Assembly (NCBI GenBank): GCA_013339765.2
Contig: CM023448.1
Coordinates: 285,874,817-285,938,816, forward strand
Reading direction: 5' to 3'
DNA from: Haemaphysalis longicornis
Lineage: Eukaryota > Arthropoda > Arachnida > Ixodida > Ixodidae
Length of the DNA stretch: 64,000 nucleotides
The translations under genes and the position numbers were made by a program. Numbering within the stretch: the stretch's first letter is position 1; every line of letters starts with the position of its first letter. Positions 12,600 to 23,700 of the stretch are shown here, piece by piece. Below the pieces are notes generated by a model that worked only from the letters and a program-made list of their open reading frames with translations, ran no database searches and had not been told where the DNA came from.

Positions 12600-15180
12600 A
12601 ATCGTTAAATCTAGCTAAACTCCATCTCGGCTCCAAAAGACGTTGTTTTAAAAAAGTCATATAGTAAAGCTTCCTAATGTTGCGCTACGCAACGTTAGCA
12701 GTGACGTTATGGGAAGACGACACCCAGCCCATGCTGAACTGCGTTTGCCAACTAGCAAGTGGGGCCAGTTGCTTTGTCGTGGTTTGGTTTAACTTTGCAT
12801 CCGATTGAATAACAGCGTTAAAAATGTTAGGAGTAGAACTGTCATGGTTTTTCAGAATTCCTCTTGTGCTTATATGCTGCATTTCTAACGCCTTCTACGT
12901 TTCTTCGGAGCTGCGTTTCTAATGCCTGTGGGTCCTTTCCGGTGCTGTGGGTTCCTTGGGGTGCTGCTTGCCCTCGGTTATCTGTCTTGCAAATGTTTTA
13001 AGTCGATCCACTGGGTGTCTCTTACTATGAAATGGACACTGCCACCAGCCTCGTTACTCTAAAAAGGGACAACTCCTGATGATTTTCTGTATTTTTTTAT
13101 TTGGGAGAGGAATAATTTAGTCTAAGGTAGCTTTTTTTGGCTAAAGAGTTGAATGCGTGTGGTTGCATATCAATCTGTCCGGTGTTGGCGCTTCCAGGGG
13201 GCAGTTTTCTCGACTGAAATATTCAACATGGCCCTTGGGCTTTTTTTGCTTCTGTGTTTGTGTGGTACTGCGTGTCAGCTCTAAATGGTACAGCATTTCT
13301 TAAGGATATCCCCCCGGTCCCGTTCTTGCACACCTCGAGTTCGCGCTGCCCAGGCTGTTTATGCTGCGTGTAGCGGCAGCAAACAGACAGGACAATGCTT
13401 TCCCACCGTCGGTGAAGTGCAGAAGGATTTCGTTCTTGAAACAAAGAGGAATCGCAGTCGAAAGAGACGACAGAAAAATTTCTGCACTTTTGTTGTATTT
13501 TCGCGTGTCGTGTCGGGATTCTGGTGTTCTGTCGTGTGCCGTATTCCTGTCCTGATTTTGATGTTCCCTCGTGCCGAATCCCTGTCTTGTCGTGATTCTG
13601 ATGTGACATCAGTAGTTGCACATGGTTTGATTGTTGTTGCCCATTGTGAAGAGTAGCGTAAATGGAAGTTCTGTTGTGATGACAGAAATGTTTGTCGTTG
13701 AGAAAATTGACTTTGTTGTTACGGCAGAAATGTGTGTCGTAACAACAGATGGGTTTGCCGTAACAACGGGACTTCTAGCTGTTATCACAACAAAGTTTTT
13801 TCTCGTACGACAGGAATTCTTGTTAGGTTTTTGCGGTATTCCTGTTGGGATTTTAGACTGGGCATGGGTTCCTGACCTGTGTCTGATGGGACGTAGACAC
13901 CGGACATTCGCGCGCGGTGCATTCGTCTTTAAAAGGAATGACAATAAAGTCTGTTCTCTCTCTCTCTCTCTCTCTTGAAAACTGGGCCTGTTGGTACGTG
14001 ATTTGAAGAGCTAAAATCAGCTAAAAAGAATGGACACAAGAACAGTGTGCACACGATGATATTGGGCTAACAATTGCTTTTTTTAGAAAAACATGAACCT
14101 CCCACTAAACGGAAGCTACGTATTTTAGAGATTTTCGTATTTGCCGCTTAGGAAGATAAAAAAAAATAGTTTGACTCACGAGCACAATATGCTCGTGCAT
14201 ATTGTGCTCCTGTGTACCTTTATGCCCGCCAAATTTTGGGACGTTTTAGAGCACTGCAGGGTTCTTGGCAGCATTCCGCTGCGCCTGCAGATTGGCTTTA
14301 AGGTAGACTCGAAGCGAGCATGGGTATTTTCAATACCCACGAGTGTGCAGCAGCAGCAGCTGGAGTAAACTACCAATCCGTGCGTGTGGGTTACAGTTAC
14401 GGAGAGAACATTGTTGTAGCAAGCAAAGAAAAATGATATGTGCTGTTTTGCGCACACGTACATATGTTATTCTCCATATAATTTGCTTTCTTACACGTGC
14501 CCTGTACGGACTCTGTACCGATGACTTCGTCGTAGCGGTTTTCAGAATCAACGATCTGTCATTGCAGTGGATTATGGGCCAAGTGCGTTATGAACGTCAT
14601 CATTACCTAGACACGCCGTAGTCAACGACCCCGGAAGAATTCAGACCTTCAAGCTTCCTCAACGTGTACCTATATTGAATTTGCACGGGCGTATTTTCTG
14701 TTTTATTCGGTAATAAAACGCAAGGTTCAAGAACTCTTGCATTTTCTTACTTTTTAGTTGTGCATAGTGTTGTAACTTTTTACGTGTTCATTGTTTCCCG
14801 TGCATCACTATTCTTTTTCATTATTTTTATATATCGCTAATGCAGTCAGACATGCACGTTTACGGTATAGTTGTGCTATTTCTCCGATTGCATTCATATT
14901 CTGCATTTGTCTAGACGCTTTTATGATGAATGTTTTATGAACAATGATAATAAGCTGGACATCGAAGGCAAACCCCTTGTCACTGGTAACACGCGAACGA
15001 CATTCTGTTTTCAAATCAGTGCATGCTGGGCATTTCCAGTGCGATAGAGAACTTTATATAGACATGGTGATAGGCACCTCTTATCCGCACCTAACCCGAC
15101 CTAAAAGCTATTAAACCAATGTTACTGATGGGTAGAACTGATCTTATGAAGCGCTTTTGCAATATAAAAAAACAGTTAAT
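12600..15180. other. Mostly unassigned; retroelement tail at 13950-13975
   Basis: No gene is supported. At 13950 the plus strand has ACAATAAAGTCTGTT followed directly by (CT)n to 13975, the same kind of tail carried by LINEs elsewhere in this window, so the sequence before it is probably a diverged 3' end of a retroelement. Around 13680-13790 short degenerate GT-rich repeats produce spurious open frames. Confidence 0.4.
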
Positions 15181-15189
15181 AAAGAAGGG

Positions 15190-15268
15190 CATAATTGCTG
15201 GGGCTCGAACCCAGGATGTAACCATTCAAAACCGCGAAGCTAACCACTACACGGTGCTAGGTGTAGCA
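15190..15268 (-). pseudogene. tRNA-like sequence
   Basis: On the minus strand GCACCGTGTAGTGGTTAGC is followed about 30 bases later by CTGGGTTCGAGCCCCAG, a perfect T arm. The anticodon stem pairs poorly, and I see no intact acceptor stem. It is either a tRNA pseudogene or the head of a SINE. Confidence 0.4.
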
Positions 15269-15321
15269 GGAAGTGGCCAGCCTTCACTGCCTTGGAAACG
15301 GAATGCCCCAGTGGGTGAAGG

Positions 15322-15369
15322 CATAGAGTTTCATACTAATATATACATATATTAGTATGAAACTCTATG
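15322..15369. mobile_element. 48-bp perfect palindrome in an 8-bp direct repeat
   Basis: The arms CATAGAGTTTCATACTAATA... and their complement are 23 bases each with a 2-base centre. GGTGAAGG occurs directly on both sides (15314-15321 and 15370-15377). This is what a very short MITE of hAT type with an 8-bp target duplication would look like. No coding capacity exists. Confidence 0.75.
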
Positions 15370-15379
15370 GGTGAAGGAA

Positions 15380-17500
15380 TAGTTCTGCGAAGAAACCCGT
15401 GAGGGATTTCTCTCGAAGTTCACTTTTTGATCGCGCTCAGTTTTTGAGGCAAACGTGCGACATACGAGGTGAGCACGAGAATCGGCGCTAGTTTTGTCGG
15501 GTGCTGGGCAATGCAACACGATAGGCGGGGAAGAGGGGTCAGACCTCGGGAAGGGAAAAGTGTTGACATGTTGTTGTCCTGTTACTGTTGCCTCTTAATC
15601 ACGTGAAAGCTTGCCTCTGTTCTGATTGCTTCATTAGCTCGTTGGACTTCCTGCCTAATGTTTCTAGCCGCGGTTGTCGAATCAGTTACTAAATGTGTAC
15701 CAAAAGCCTTCTGGTGGGAGGGTGATATCGCGTCTTAACAGTTTCAGTAGCTCGAGTCTCGCTAAACGCATTTCCCAGTCATTGCCAGTTTTTCTGCAAC
15801 AAAGGTACAACCGAGAATCTTCTACGAATTATAAGAAACATTAAGAATGCCTAACCAAAGAAAACAAGCGTGGTTTTCAGCTTATATAGGCGAATTTTAT
15901 CAGTGAATACAAGTTGATGGAGGCAGAGCAAAGAAAGACTTGATCACCCTTGAAACTTTCAGCTAAACTTTTAATTAGGAGGTACACGTTAAAACACCTC
16001 GCTCTTTAAAACATATATTACGGCACCTCGCTTAGGCACACATTCTGCTTCACTTCGCCTTTCATATGAATAGTGCGTTGTAAATGCTAAACTATAGCAG
16101 GGCTCACCGATATCCACGACACGAGTTACGTGGCTTTATGTCATGCTTGATTAGATCCTCGGGGCACAGTACAAGCAGCTTGGGTCACAATCATACGCAA
16201 TTAGCCGCTCCGGTAAAAAAAATGGTTCGAAACTACCCACCTTCCTATTTTCATATGGTGCGTAGCATTTGTAGTTGGATCCTGTTTACCATGCTTTGCT
16301 TCCAGGCAACCGAGGCTCTCCGACCAGACGAACGCCGTTATTGGCGCGCCGGGCCAGTCAACAGCACCACAGAGCGTCTTTTTACACTGAAGTGTTTTAT
16401 TCCGGGATTCACAAAGATTTTATTTATGTCCTATCTGTCACAGAAGTGACGCCAGTGCAACGAAGCAAGCGGCCTGTAAAGGGTGCACCCCTGCACACAG
16501 GGTCTTCTTGCGGGGAAGCAACCTTTAGTTCTAAAGAGTACGTTATACTTCGAGTTGTTTGTTTTCGGAAGTGACGCCAGCATATCTTTGCCGAAGCGAC
16601 CCGCCAGCAGGACGTCGCTCACCAAGCACTCCCACAAGTCAGCCGGTGACCCGCAAATCATGCTCAGCTGCAGATTTCGCTGCCCATTTCACTTTCGTGT
16701 TTTACCGATTCCTATGACAGGGGAATCAACTATAATTTTTGACATGTTTTGATGGTTGTCTGTCGGATCTCGAGGGTGACACCGCCAGTACGATCACTAG
16801 TAAAGGCACATTAATGGCGCTAGTACTCACAGCACGAAAAACCCCTGACGCAGGAAAAGCGCGCATAAAAAGCTGAATTACCCAAACCACAAGGCTTGCC
16901 CGGTGAATCATCCACGATTCGGACGTGATTCGGGTAATAGAGGCCCTCCCTCTCTCCCTCCCTCCCTCCCTCTCTCTCTGCTGCAAACAATGCTGCGTTT
17001 TGTTGGGCAGCGATTTCTTGTCAGCGGGACAGGCAACATGCCAAGCGTCTTTCTACAACGCTGTATCGAAGAGTGCTGGGCGGCTTCCCTGGATTGTTCA
17101 CGCTCGCTCCATAACTGTCGCTCCAGTTCTTGAGCACTCGTTACACAATAGTATTTGATAATTACATACCCTGCTAAGCTGCTGGCTTGGATGCGTTTAC
17201 GTGAGCTAATGGAACGAAGTCGATGCCCGATAAAGTAGTAATGGTAAGCGCTTCATTATAGGCTTAAGTTGACAAAGAAAAAAAAGCTAAATACAGAGGC
17301 GTCGCCTTGAAGCTGCTGGATTTTCCTGTTCTAAATCCTGTTTATGACTATCCCGACTTTTGTAGGGGGGAAAACTTTGCCTTGCCTGTGTCAGACCCGC
17401 ACGGGCAGAAAAGGCAACGGACCGGTTGCCAACGTGATCAAAAACGAAGTCCACGGCAAGGGGTACAGCACTTCTGTAAAAGCAGCAAAAAGAATTTGCG
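15380..17500. other. Unassigned sequence 3' of gene 1
   Basis: No supported gene or element. An ATG at 16255 (plus) begins a hydrophobic signal-peptide-like stretch (MVRSICSWILFTMLCF), discussed as a weak finding. A short (CTCC/CTCT) run lies at 16948-16980. Confidence 0.35.
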
Positions 17501-17504
17501 AGAA

Positions 17505-17510
17505 TTTATT
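17505..17510 (-). terminator. Polyadenylation signal of gene 1
   Basis: AATAAA on the minus strand lies 17 bases after the stop codon. The 3' untranslated region would be very short, as in gene 2. Confidence 0.6.
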
Positions 17511-17526
17511 TTTGAGGCTGTCAGCT

Positions 17527-17731
17527 TCACAACTGCTTCTCCACAAGAGTTGTCAGGAGAGCAGCGAATACGGTATAAATTGCTGCCCGGTTCCAGGAGG
17601 CCGACGAGGCACAATAGGGCAGTCGCAGCTTCTTTCGGTACACCTCGAAGACCCCGTTGATTGCCTGGCTTTGGGAGCAGTCGTAAGTCTTTAGAACCGC
17701 TGCCAGGCACCCACGGTACGTATTCAGGTCA
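17527..17731 (-). CDS. Gene 1 exon 11: second half of domain 5 and C-terminal tail
   Basis: After a ttcttgcag acceptor the exon encodes cysteines spaced 8, 9 and 21 and then 27 residues to TGA. The tail has small residues after the last cysteine (ASSAS) and then a 14-residue mostly hydrophobic run, followed by VEKQL. This could be a GPI signal, although the hydrophobic run is weaker than in gene 2. Confidence 0.78.
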
Positions 17732-20700
17732 CTGCAAGAACAGCATCGTGATCTGCTATCATGCACAGCGTTACAGCCTTAGTTATTGCTACAGAAAAGT
17801 GGAATAAATAAAAAAAACTGTCACCGGCAACGCCACTCTTTGCTAACGTAAGATGATATAATGCAATGGTGGCTGAAGAACATGTTTCATTTTGGGACCA
17901 TGTTTGTGTTGCTTATGTCTACCCGCATGTTATATTCCGTCACTATTTTATGGGGGGAAAACAGCGTGTTGCTGAGTGCATAGCAAAGCACAGTTAACGT
18001 TTCTGTCCATAAGCGGGCTAACTATAAGCCATTGCCGGTCGTACATCGAAACCTAATTAGGGCATGTTATAAATGCGCGCTGAAATTGCGCTGCACAGGC
18101 GCTAAGCCCCAAGCCTCCTACAATGCCGACGAACATCATGATCATTGAGCAGGCTTATGAATATCACAGGGTAAATGCATATATTCAAGTATTTGGGGAC
18201 AAGCGGCTAGGTTTGACAGTGGTCGAGGTGTCGATTCTGTGACTGCCTATTTCTGTGGAGCTACTTTCTGAGCACCCGGGATCTTTTTTTTACCGTGTCC
18301 AATACTCGAAAAACGCTGTCTGCGCTCTGACATCGCGCAATGCCCGCATGCCGATTTGCATTGAGCGATGTCACGGCGCAGGAAACTTTTTTGAAACAGT
18401 ATGTCGGGCTTATTTGTTAGCCAAATTTATTCCCGCTGAGGCCGTGATTGGTAATCGTGATTGGTAATTTGGTTGATTATGATTAAGACGTTTAACGCGC
18501 CGACGCTACACAAGCGATGTGGCACACTGTAGTGGGGGACTGCGGATGAATTTTGGCCTCCGGGGGATCTCTAACGGGCGCCGAAATCTCGAACACACGG
18601 GCAATTGTAATTCGGGTGCACTTTTAGTCCGATTCTTGAACATGCTTAAGAGACATAGCTGCAATAGCCAAACTCCGCAAATCATTGCGGAGTTCGATGT
18701 TATCTGCGAATAGCAAATAAGAGCCAAAAACACGTTCACCGTAATGGATGGTCGTGTGTTACTCTGTCTAAACTGTTAAAAATAGAAAAAAGAAATATGT
18801 GCATTGTTTCACGCCTTTTACGTTTTTTTTACAACTTGCGTGATCAATGGTCGAGCACGCGAAGTGAAAGCACTATTTCAATGGCCCGGATGCGTACAGT
18901 TGTGAGACATGCAACGCATATAAAGAAGGAAATAATCATGCGTGACACATATGGCATTTTGTGCGTATGGCTGCCACACCGCATGCGCCTTTAATTATGC
19001 AGTTCAGTGTTGCGGGTTATTGCAGGGATATTCCAAAATTTAAGTTTCGTGCATTCTAAACGTTTTAAAAAAGCAAAGAGCCGTAGTTTTTCCAAGATTG
19101 GGTTGCAGCCCCAAGAACGTGCGCATGCTGAAGTATATCGGGGATGTTTGGGTGTAACAGTTACACCTAGTGCTGGAAATGCGACCTTGGCGGCGGCATG
19201 GTGCTGAGCCTTTTCGCATTAAAGAACTTGCACACCTGTTTTACTCTATACCCCAACGAGCCTTGTTAGAATAAAGCCGGCGCCTCGTTCATTTGACGGC
19301 ATCTAACAAATCCATTTCGTGAACATGAAGACTTCATTCCGCAGCGCTGGCCGTGTATAAGATGAGTGGCTCTGCGGAGTACAATGTGACGTTCTATAGG
19401 TGGTACTCGTTGAAAAGTTTAGCGGTCAATTTCTTCGCTTGGCAACACTGGAAACGGCCGCAGACATGGTCGATGCACCATGGACATGATGCGGCATGGG
19501 CCACTGCGCCCGCACGCCGAAGAAAAAAAAAAAAAAACGCCGGCGTGCGTCGTCTGCTCCGTTTCAATCCGAGTCTCAACGGTGGCGTCAACAGATTTTA
19601 TTAATCGCCCTCACATTGGACTCGAGGCAATACCTTGCGTTCGGTGAGGCAGAGTTTGTAACGTGCAACACAGTCATGTGCTTAGCACGTACAAGTACCG
19701 CCATACCGCGGAGCCCGACGTAACGAGTGACGGCGCACTCACACGGTTGCCTGCATGCGCTCTTCGCCAGTGAATACGAGCAATAGCTGAGTGCCTTCAA
19801 GGTCAAATTTTTATTGGTCGCACCGGCTTACAGTCCCCTCGTTTCCCCTCACGACAAATACCGCGGGAAAGCAGTCACGCACTAAGCATGGGTAGCTTAT
19901 CAAGGCACTGATGGCAGTTTCTGTAGAACTTTTAGGCATGCTATAGCTCGTCCCGTTTGTGGACAGCACTACGAGTCGAAGAGCCGTGCGTGGAGATTGC
20001 CACTTATTCGACCGGCTGCTGCGGCTTACGGCTTATGCGTGTCGAAAATTTTTCCAGTTGCATGGACACGTTTGCGAAAAGAGAAAAACCAACCCCAGCG
20101 AATATACAAGGGGCGGGGGCGTTGGGGTGCGTTTTCTTCCCAGTGTTCGCCGGTGTTCGGTGTGTCCGATTGCTTTTTTAACCCTTTATCTTGGCACAGC
20201 CGCGCTAGAACAAGACTTGTTAGGATGGGCCTAATGTCAAATTGTGACAAGTGAGAGCCACGATTCCAGTTAGCCGTGCGTTAATCTGACTCGTTCTTTC
20301 GCGCATGCGCCTCGCATTTCAATGGTGGGTGTAGCCGGAGCCATATAGTACCTGCAGAAGTGCTTCACGCCAGCGCTGCTGGTGTCCAGAGGCAGCCCTA
20401 TGTCGGTGATGTTCGGCCAGCGGAGGAGAAGGCCGCTCAGGGTAGAGTTGCAGAGTCGAAGCGCCAGCCTAACCTTGTCAAGCGAGCAGTCTGCAAAGGG
20501 GAATGATTACATTCACGTTTCATCCGTCTCGGGACTGAATTTTGAGCTGATATTAGCGCTATATCCGTTTTAGGCATATTTGAGGTAAAAAAATTTCCCA
20601 GAAACTCTCAAGTGGGAATAATCGGATACATGCGTAAGAAGTCTGCTTCACAACTATACCCGACTGCATTGCTAAGAATACTAGGAATTTTGATTAGGTT

Positions 20701-23700
20701 AATATGTGACACATGAAGGGTTCCACACAAACGGGTTTCCTTGTTTTGTCAACATTGAAATGCTTAGGCTTTTAAAATTAAGTGTTCCCTATCTATATTC
20801 AATCACTATTTTAAATGCAAATCTGAGTCGTATGCGTGTACACGCGATACATTTTGTGGTTCAGAAGCTTAAGGTACAACTGGAACCCAAATTCAGTTGT
20901 GAAAGAGACATTTTAAACGATTCAAACAGCTGTAGAAAACGTCATGCAGTCATTTAACAGTACGTTACCAATATTTCCCGTTCCATTTTTTAACTTGCAA
21001 GCAAGAGTCAGTTCACTTTTCGGTGAATGGAGCAAGTTTCTTTAACGCATATACGTCGGGGTTGAGAATGTATGCGCGTGTATTACAGCATTAAAATGGG
21101 CAAACGGCTAAGCGAATATACGCGCAGAGCTGTAACGTTCTCTTTCCCTTGCAATCGACAGAATTTCCCTATAATCGGCGTCAGTTTGAGTAGTTCATAT
21201 CGTTTGATTTCAGTCGTTTGAGATTACAGGTAACATTTGCTCACCAGTATCGCCGAGAAAGCTAAACTCGGCTGACTGGTTGGCCGCTATGACGCTGTCC
21301 ATCCTGGCCAGTGCTCCTCCTCTGAAGTGGCGGAACATGTCGATGCCATTGGGGAACATAGCCAATCCCGAATTCTCCATGTAGTCGCTTGCAAAGATGT
21401 AGTCGTCATCGGGCTTGCTGGGCGCTTTCTTCGGGTCTTTGTGCTCCTCAACTCTTAGGGCATTCGCAGTGCGATTCTTGGACACCTCAAAAGCCGCTGC
21501 CTGGGTGAAGAACTGCAGCACAGTCCGCGGCGCGCTGTCAACGACGGAGCGATTGCTGCTGTTGGCGGCCGCTTCGGCCAGCGCGGCGGGAGCGGCGGGC
21601 CGGTCTTGCATCTTCTGCGCCAACGGCCGCCAGCCGCTGGCAGCACTATCGGGCGCCTTCTGGTAGAGCGCGTAGTCGCTTTCCTCGTCCAGGTCGTCCG
21701 GGTGCGTGGCGACGATCCTGGGCCCGGCGAAAACCTGCTTGTGACCGTCAACCGACTCGTCGTAGTAGTAGCCCACGTTTTCCGCGCTTTTATCGTAGAG
21801 CCCCAGGTCGATGCGCCAGTTGCGGAATTCACTGGAGCCGGATGCTTTCTTGTACGCCTGCGAAAGGGTGAAGATTGCTGCCTCTGGTCCCTGCACTAAA
21901 GGCTCGCGTTAGCTTCTTAGGAAGTAATGCTATGCGAAATTTGGACTTCACCCCGCACTTGTCCTTTGGCGCAACGATAGTCACGTTCGAGGGGATGCTT
22001 GTATGCTTGAAAAGCATAGCTCAGTTTTAGACGCTTAGTTTGTTCTTTGTGAAGGGCACTTTCCGCATCATATGCATTGCCTAGTATTTGGCTCATGGTT
22101 TCAGTTCAAGCAACCCACATACTTCTGATCCAATTGAAGAACGTAGTGCTTTCCTATTCGTCTTGACTGCATAACTGCGGCTACCACAGATTTCCGGGAA
22201 TTTTTATTTTTAGTTTATCATAGATTTATAAGCATCTTTAACAGTAAACTCTTGTTTCATTGTTCTCGGTAAGCTGTTGCCTCTAAGGTAAGAATGCGCC
22301 CTTATTCTTCATTTTGGAGATTCGTTCATGCTTGAATGTCTACCGCGAAAGTCATCCTAACGGCGAAACAGTCGCACAAAAAGGCAGAAACTGTTCAAAT
22401 TAGGCGCATTTCCTTTGAGCATAAGCGTGAAATGCTGAGTTATCTAGAGTACGTACGCCTTTTCCATACGGGCTCAGCCCACGCTGCAGTCCCCTGGCTC
22501 TCGCCTCTATCTCCGGCGGCGCTTCCACGAGGCAGCGCACGTCGTAGGCGTCCTCGAGCACCTTCTTGTACACCTTAATTTCTGAGTGGACGCTGATGTC
22601 TCCGTAGCAGCCAGTACCCTCCACAGAGTCTTCAAGGCATGCATGAAGCCTCGAAACGTGCCTGACAAAGAGAACAACGCGTGAAACGACGGAAGCAGGG
22701 GAAACAAAAAGACACGCCGCTCACCCGCATGGCACAGGCTGGGGAGGCGAAAACGCGCGCTCCGTGTCAGCAAAGTCCTGGAAGCTTATGGCGCACTGTA
22801 GGGCCCTCCGGAGTGCTTTGCTGCGCTGGCAACCGGGTTTCACGAACGCGCCCAGGGCTTGCACTTTGGGGAAACCTACAAAAAGGTGATTAGAATGTAC
22901 CGAGCTCCGCTGCAACACGGCTCGTCGTGGAATTACCCGCATCCACAGGACAGTGTCGGTGCTTGCCCGAGGTGATGACCGTGAGGAACCTTCTCGAATG
23001 CTGAGTAAACTCAGCTTCAGTGCAATTGTTCTTGTGCTGCGCCACGATAAGGCATCGCTGGGCGTCGTTGAATGCACTGCAATAATAGCAGATGGTACTC
23101 ATACAAAACTATTAGCGTTGCGGACTGGCTTACCTGCAAGCGTCGTTGTGGCTTGTCCAAGGGGCCGGTGTCTTCAACTCGTTCATAGCAAAGTAGGTTG
23201 CGTAACAGACGACAGATGCTACCGATGCTTTGTTGGCGTCGCACACGTCTGAAGTGACTTCGGAAACTCTTCCCCGTGCTGAGGGGGGATGGTAAGGGCC
23301 AATCAGTCGTCATCATACCCCCTACACTTGACCCACTAGCTTCAATAGAATGGTAAGGGCCAAGCAGTCGTCATCACACCCCCTACACTTGACCGACTAG
23401 CTTCAATAGAATGGTAAGGGCCAATCAGTCGTCATCACACCCCCTACACTTGACCCACTAGCTTCAATAGAATGGTAAGGGCCAATCAGTCGTCATCACA
23501 CCCCTTACACTTGACCCACTAGCTTCAATAGAATGGTAAGGGCCAATCAGTCGTCATCACACCCCCTACACTTGACCCACTAGCTTCAATAGAATGGTAA
23601 GGGCCAATCAGTCGTCATCACACCCCCTACACCTGACCCACTAGCTTCAATAGAAGGACAAGACACATGCTGGGGCCAGCAGAAGTCTGTCCGGAGTCTC

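Noticed and set aside
21210..21245. Stop at 21210 as the end of gene 1
   Set aside because: A good donor at 21245/21244 leads in phase to a further domain at 20490, and gene 2 is spliced at the corresponding place.
23289..23655. CRISPR-like array
   Set aside because: Direct head-to-tail 61-bp repeats without unique spacers in an animal intron; it is a minisatellite.
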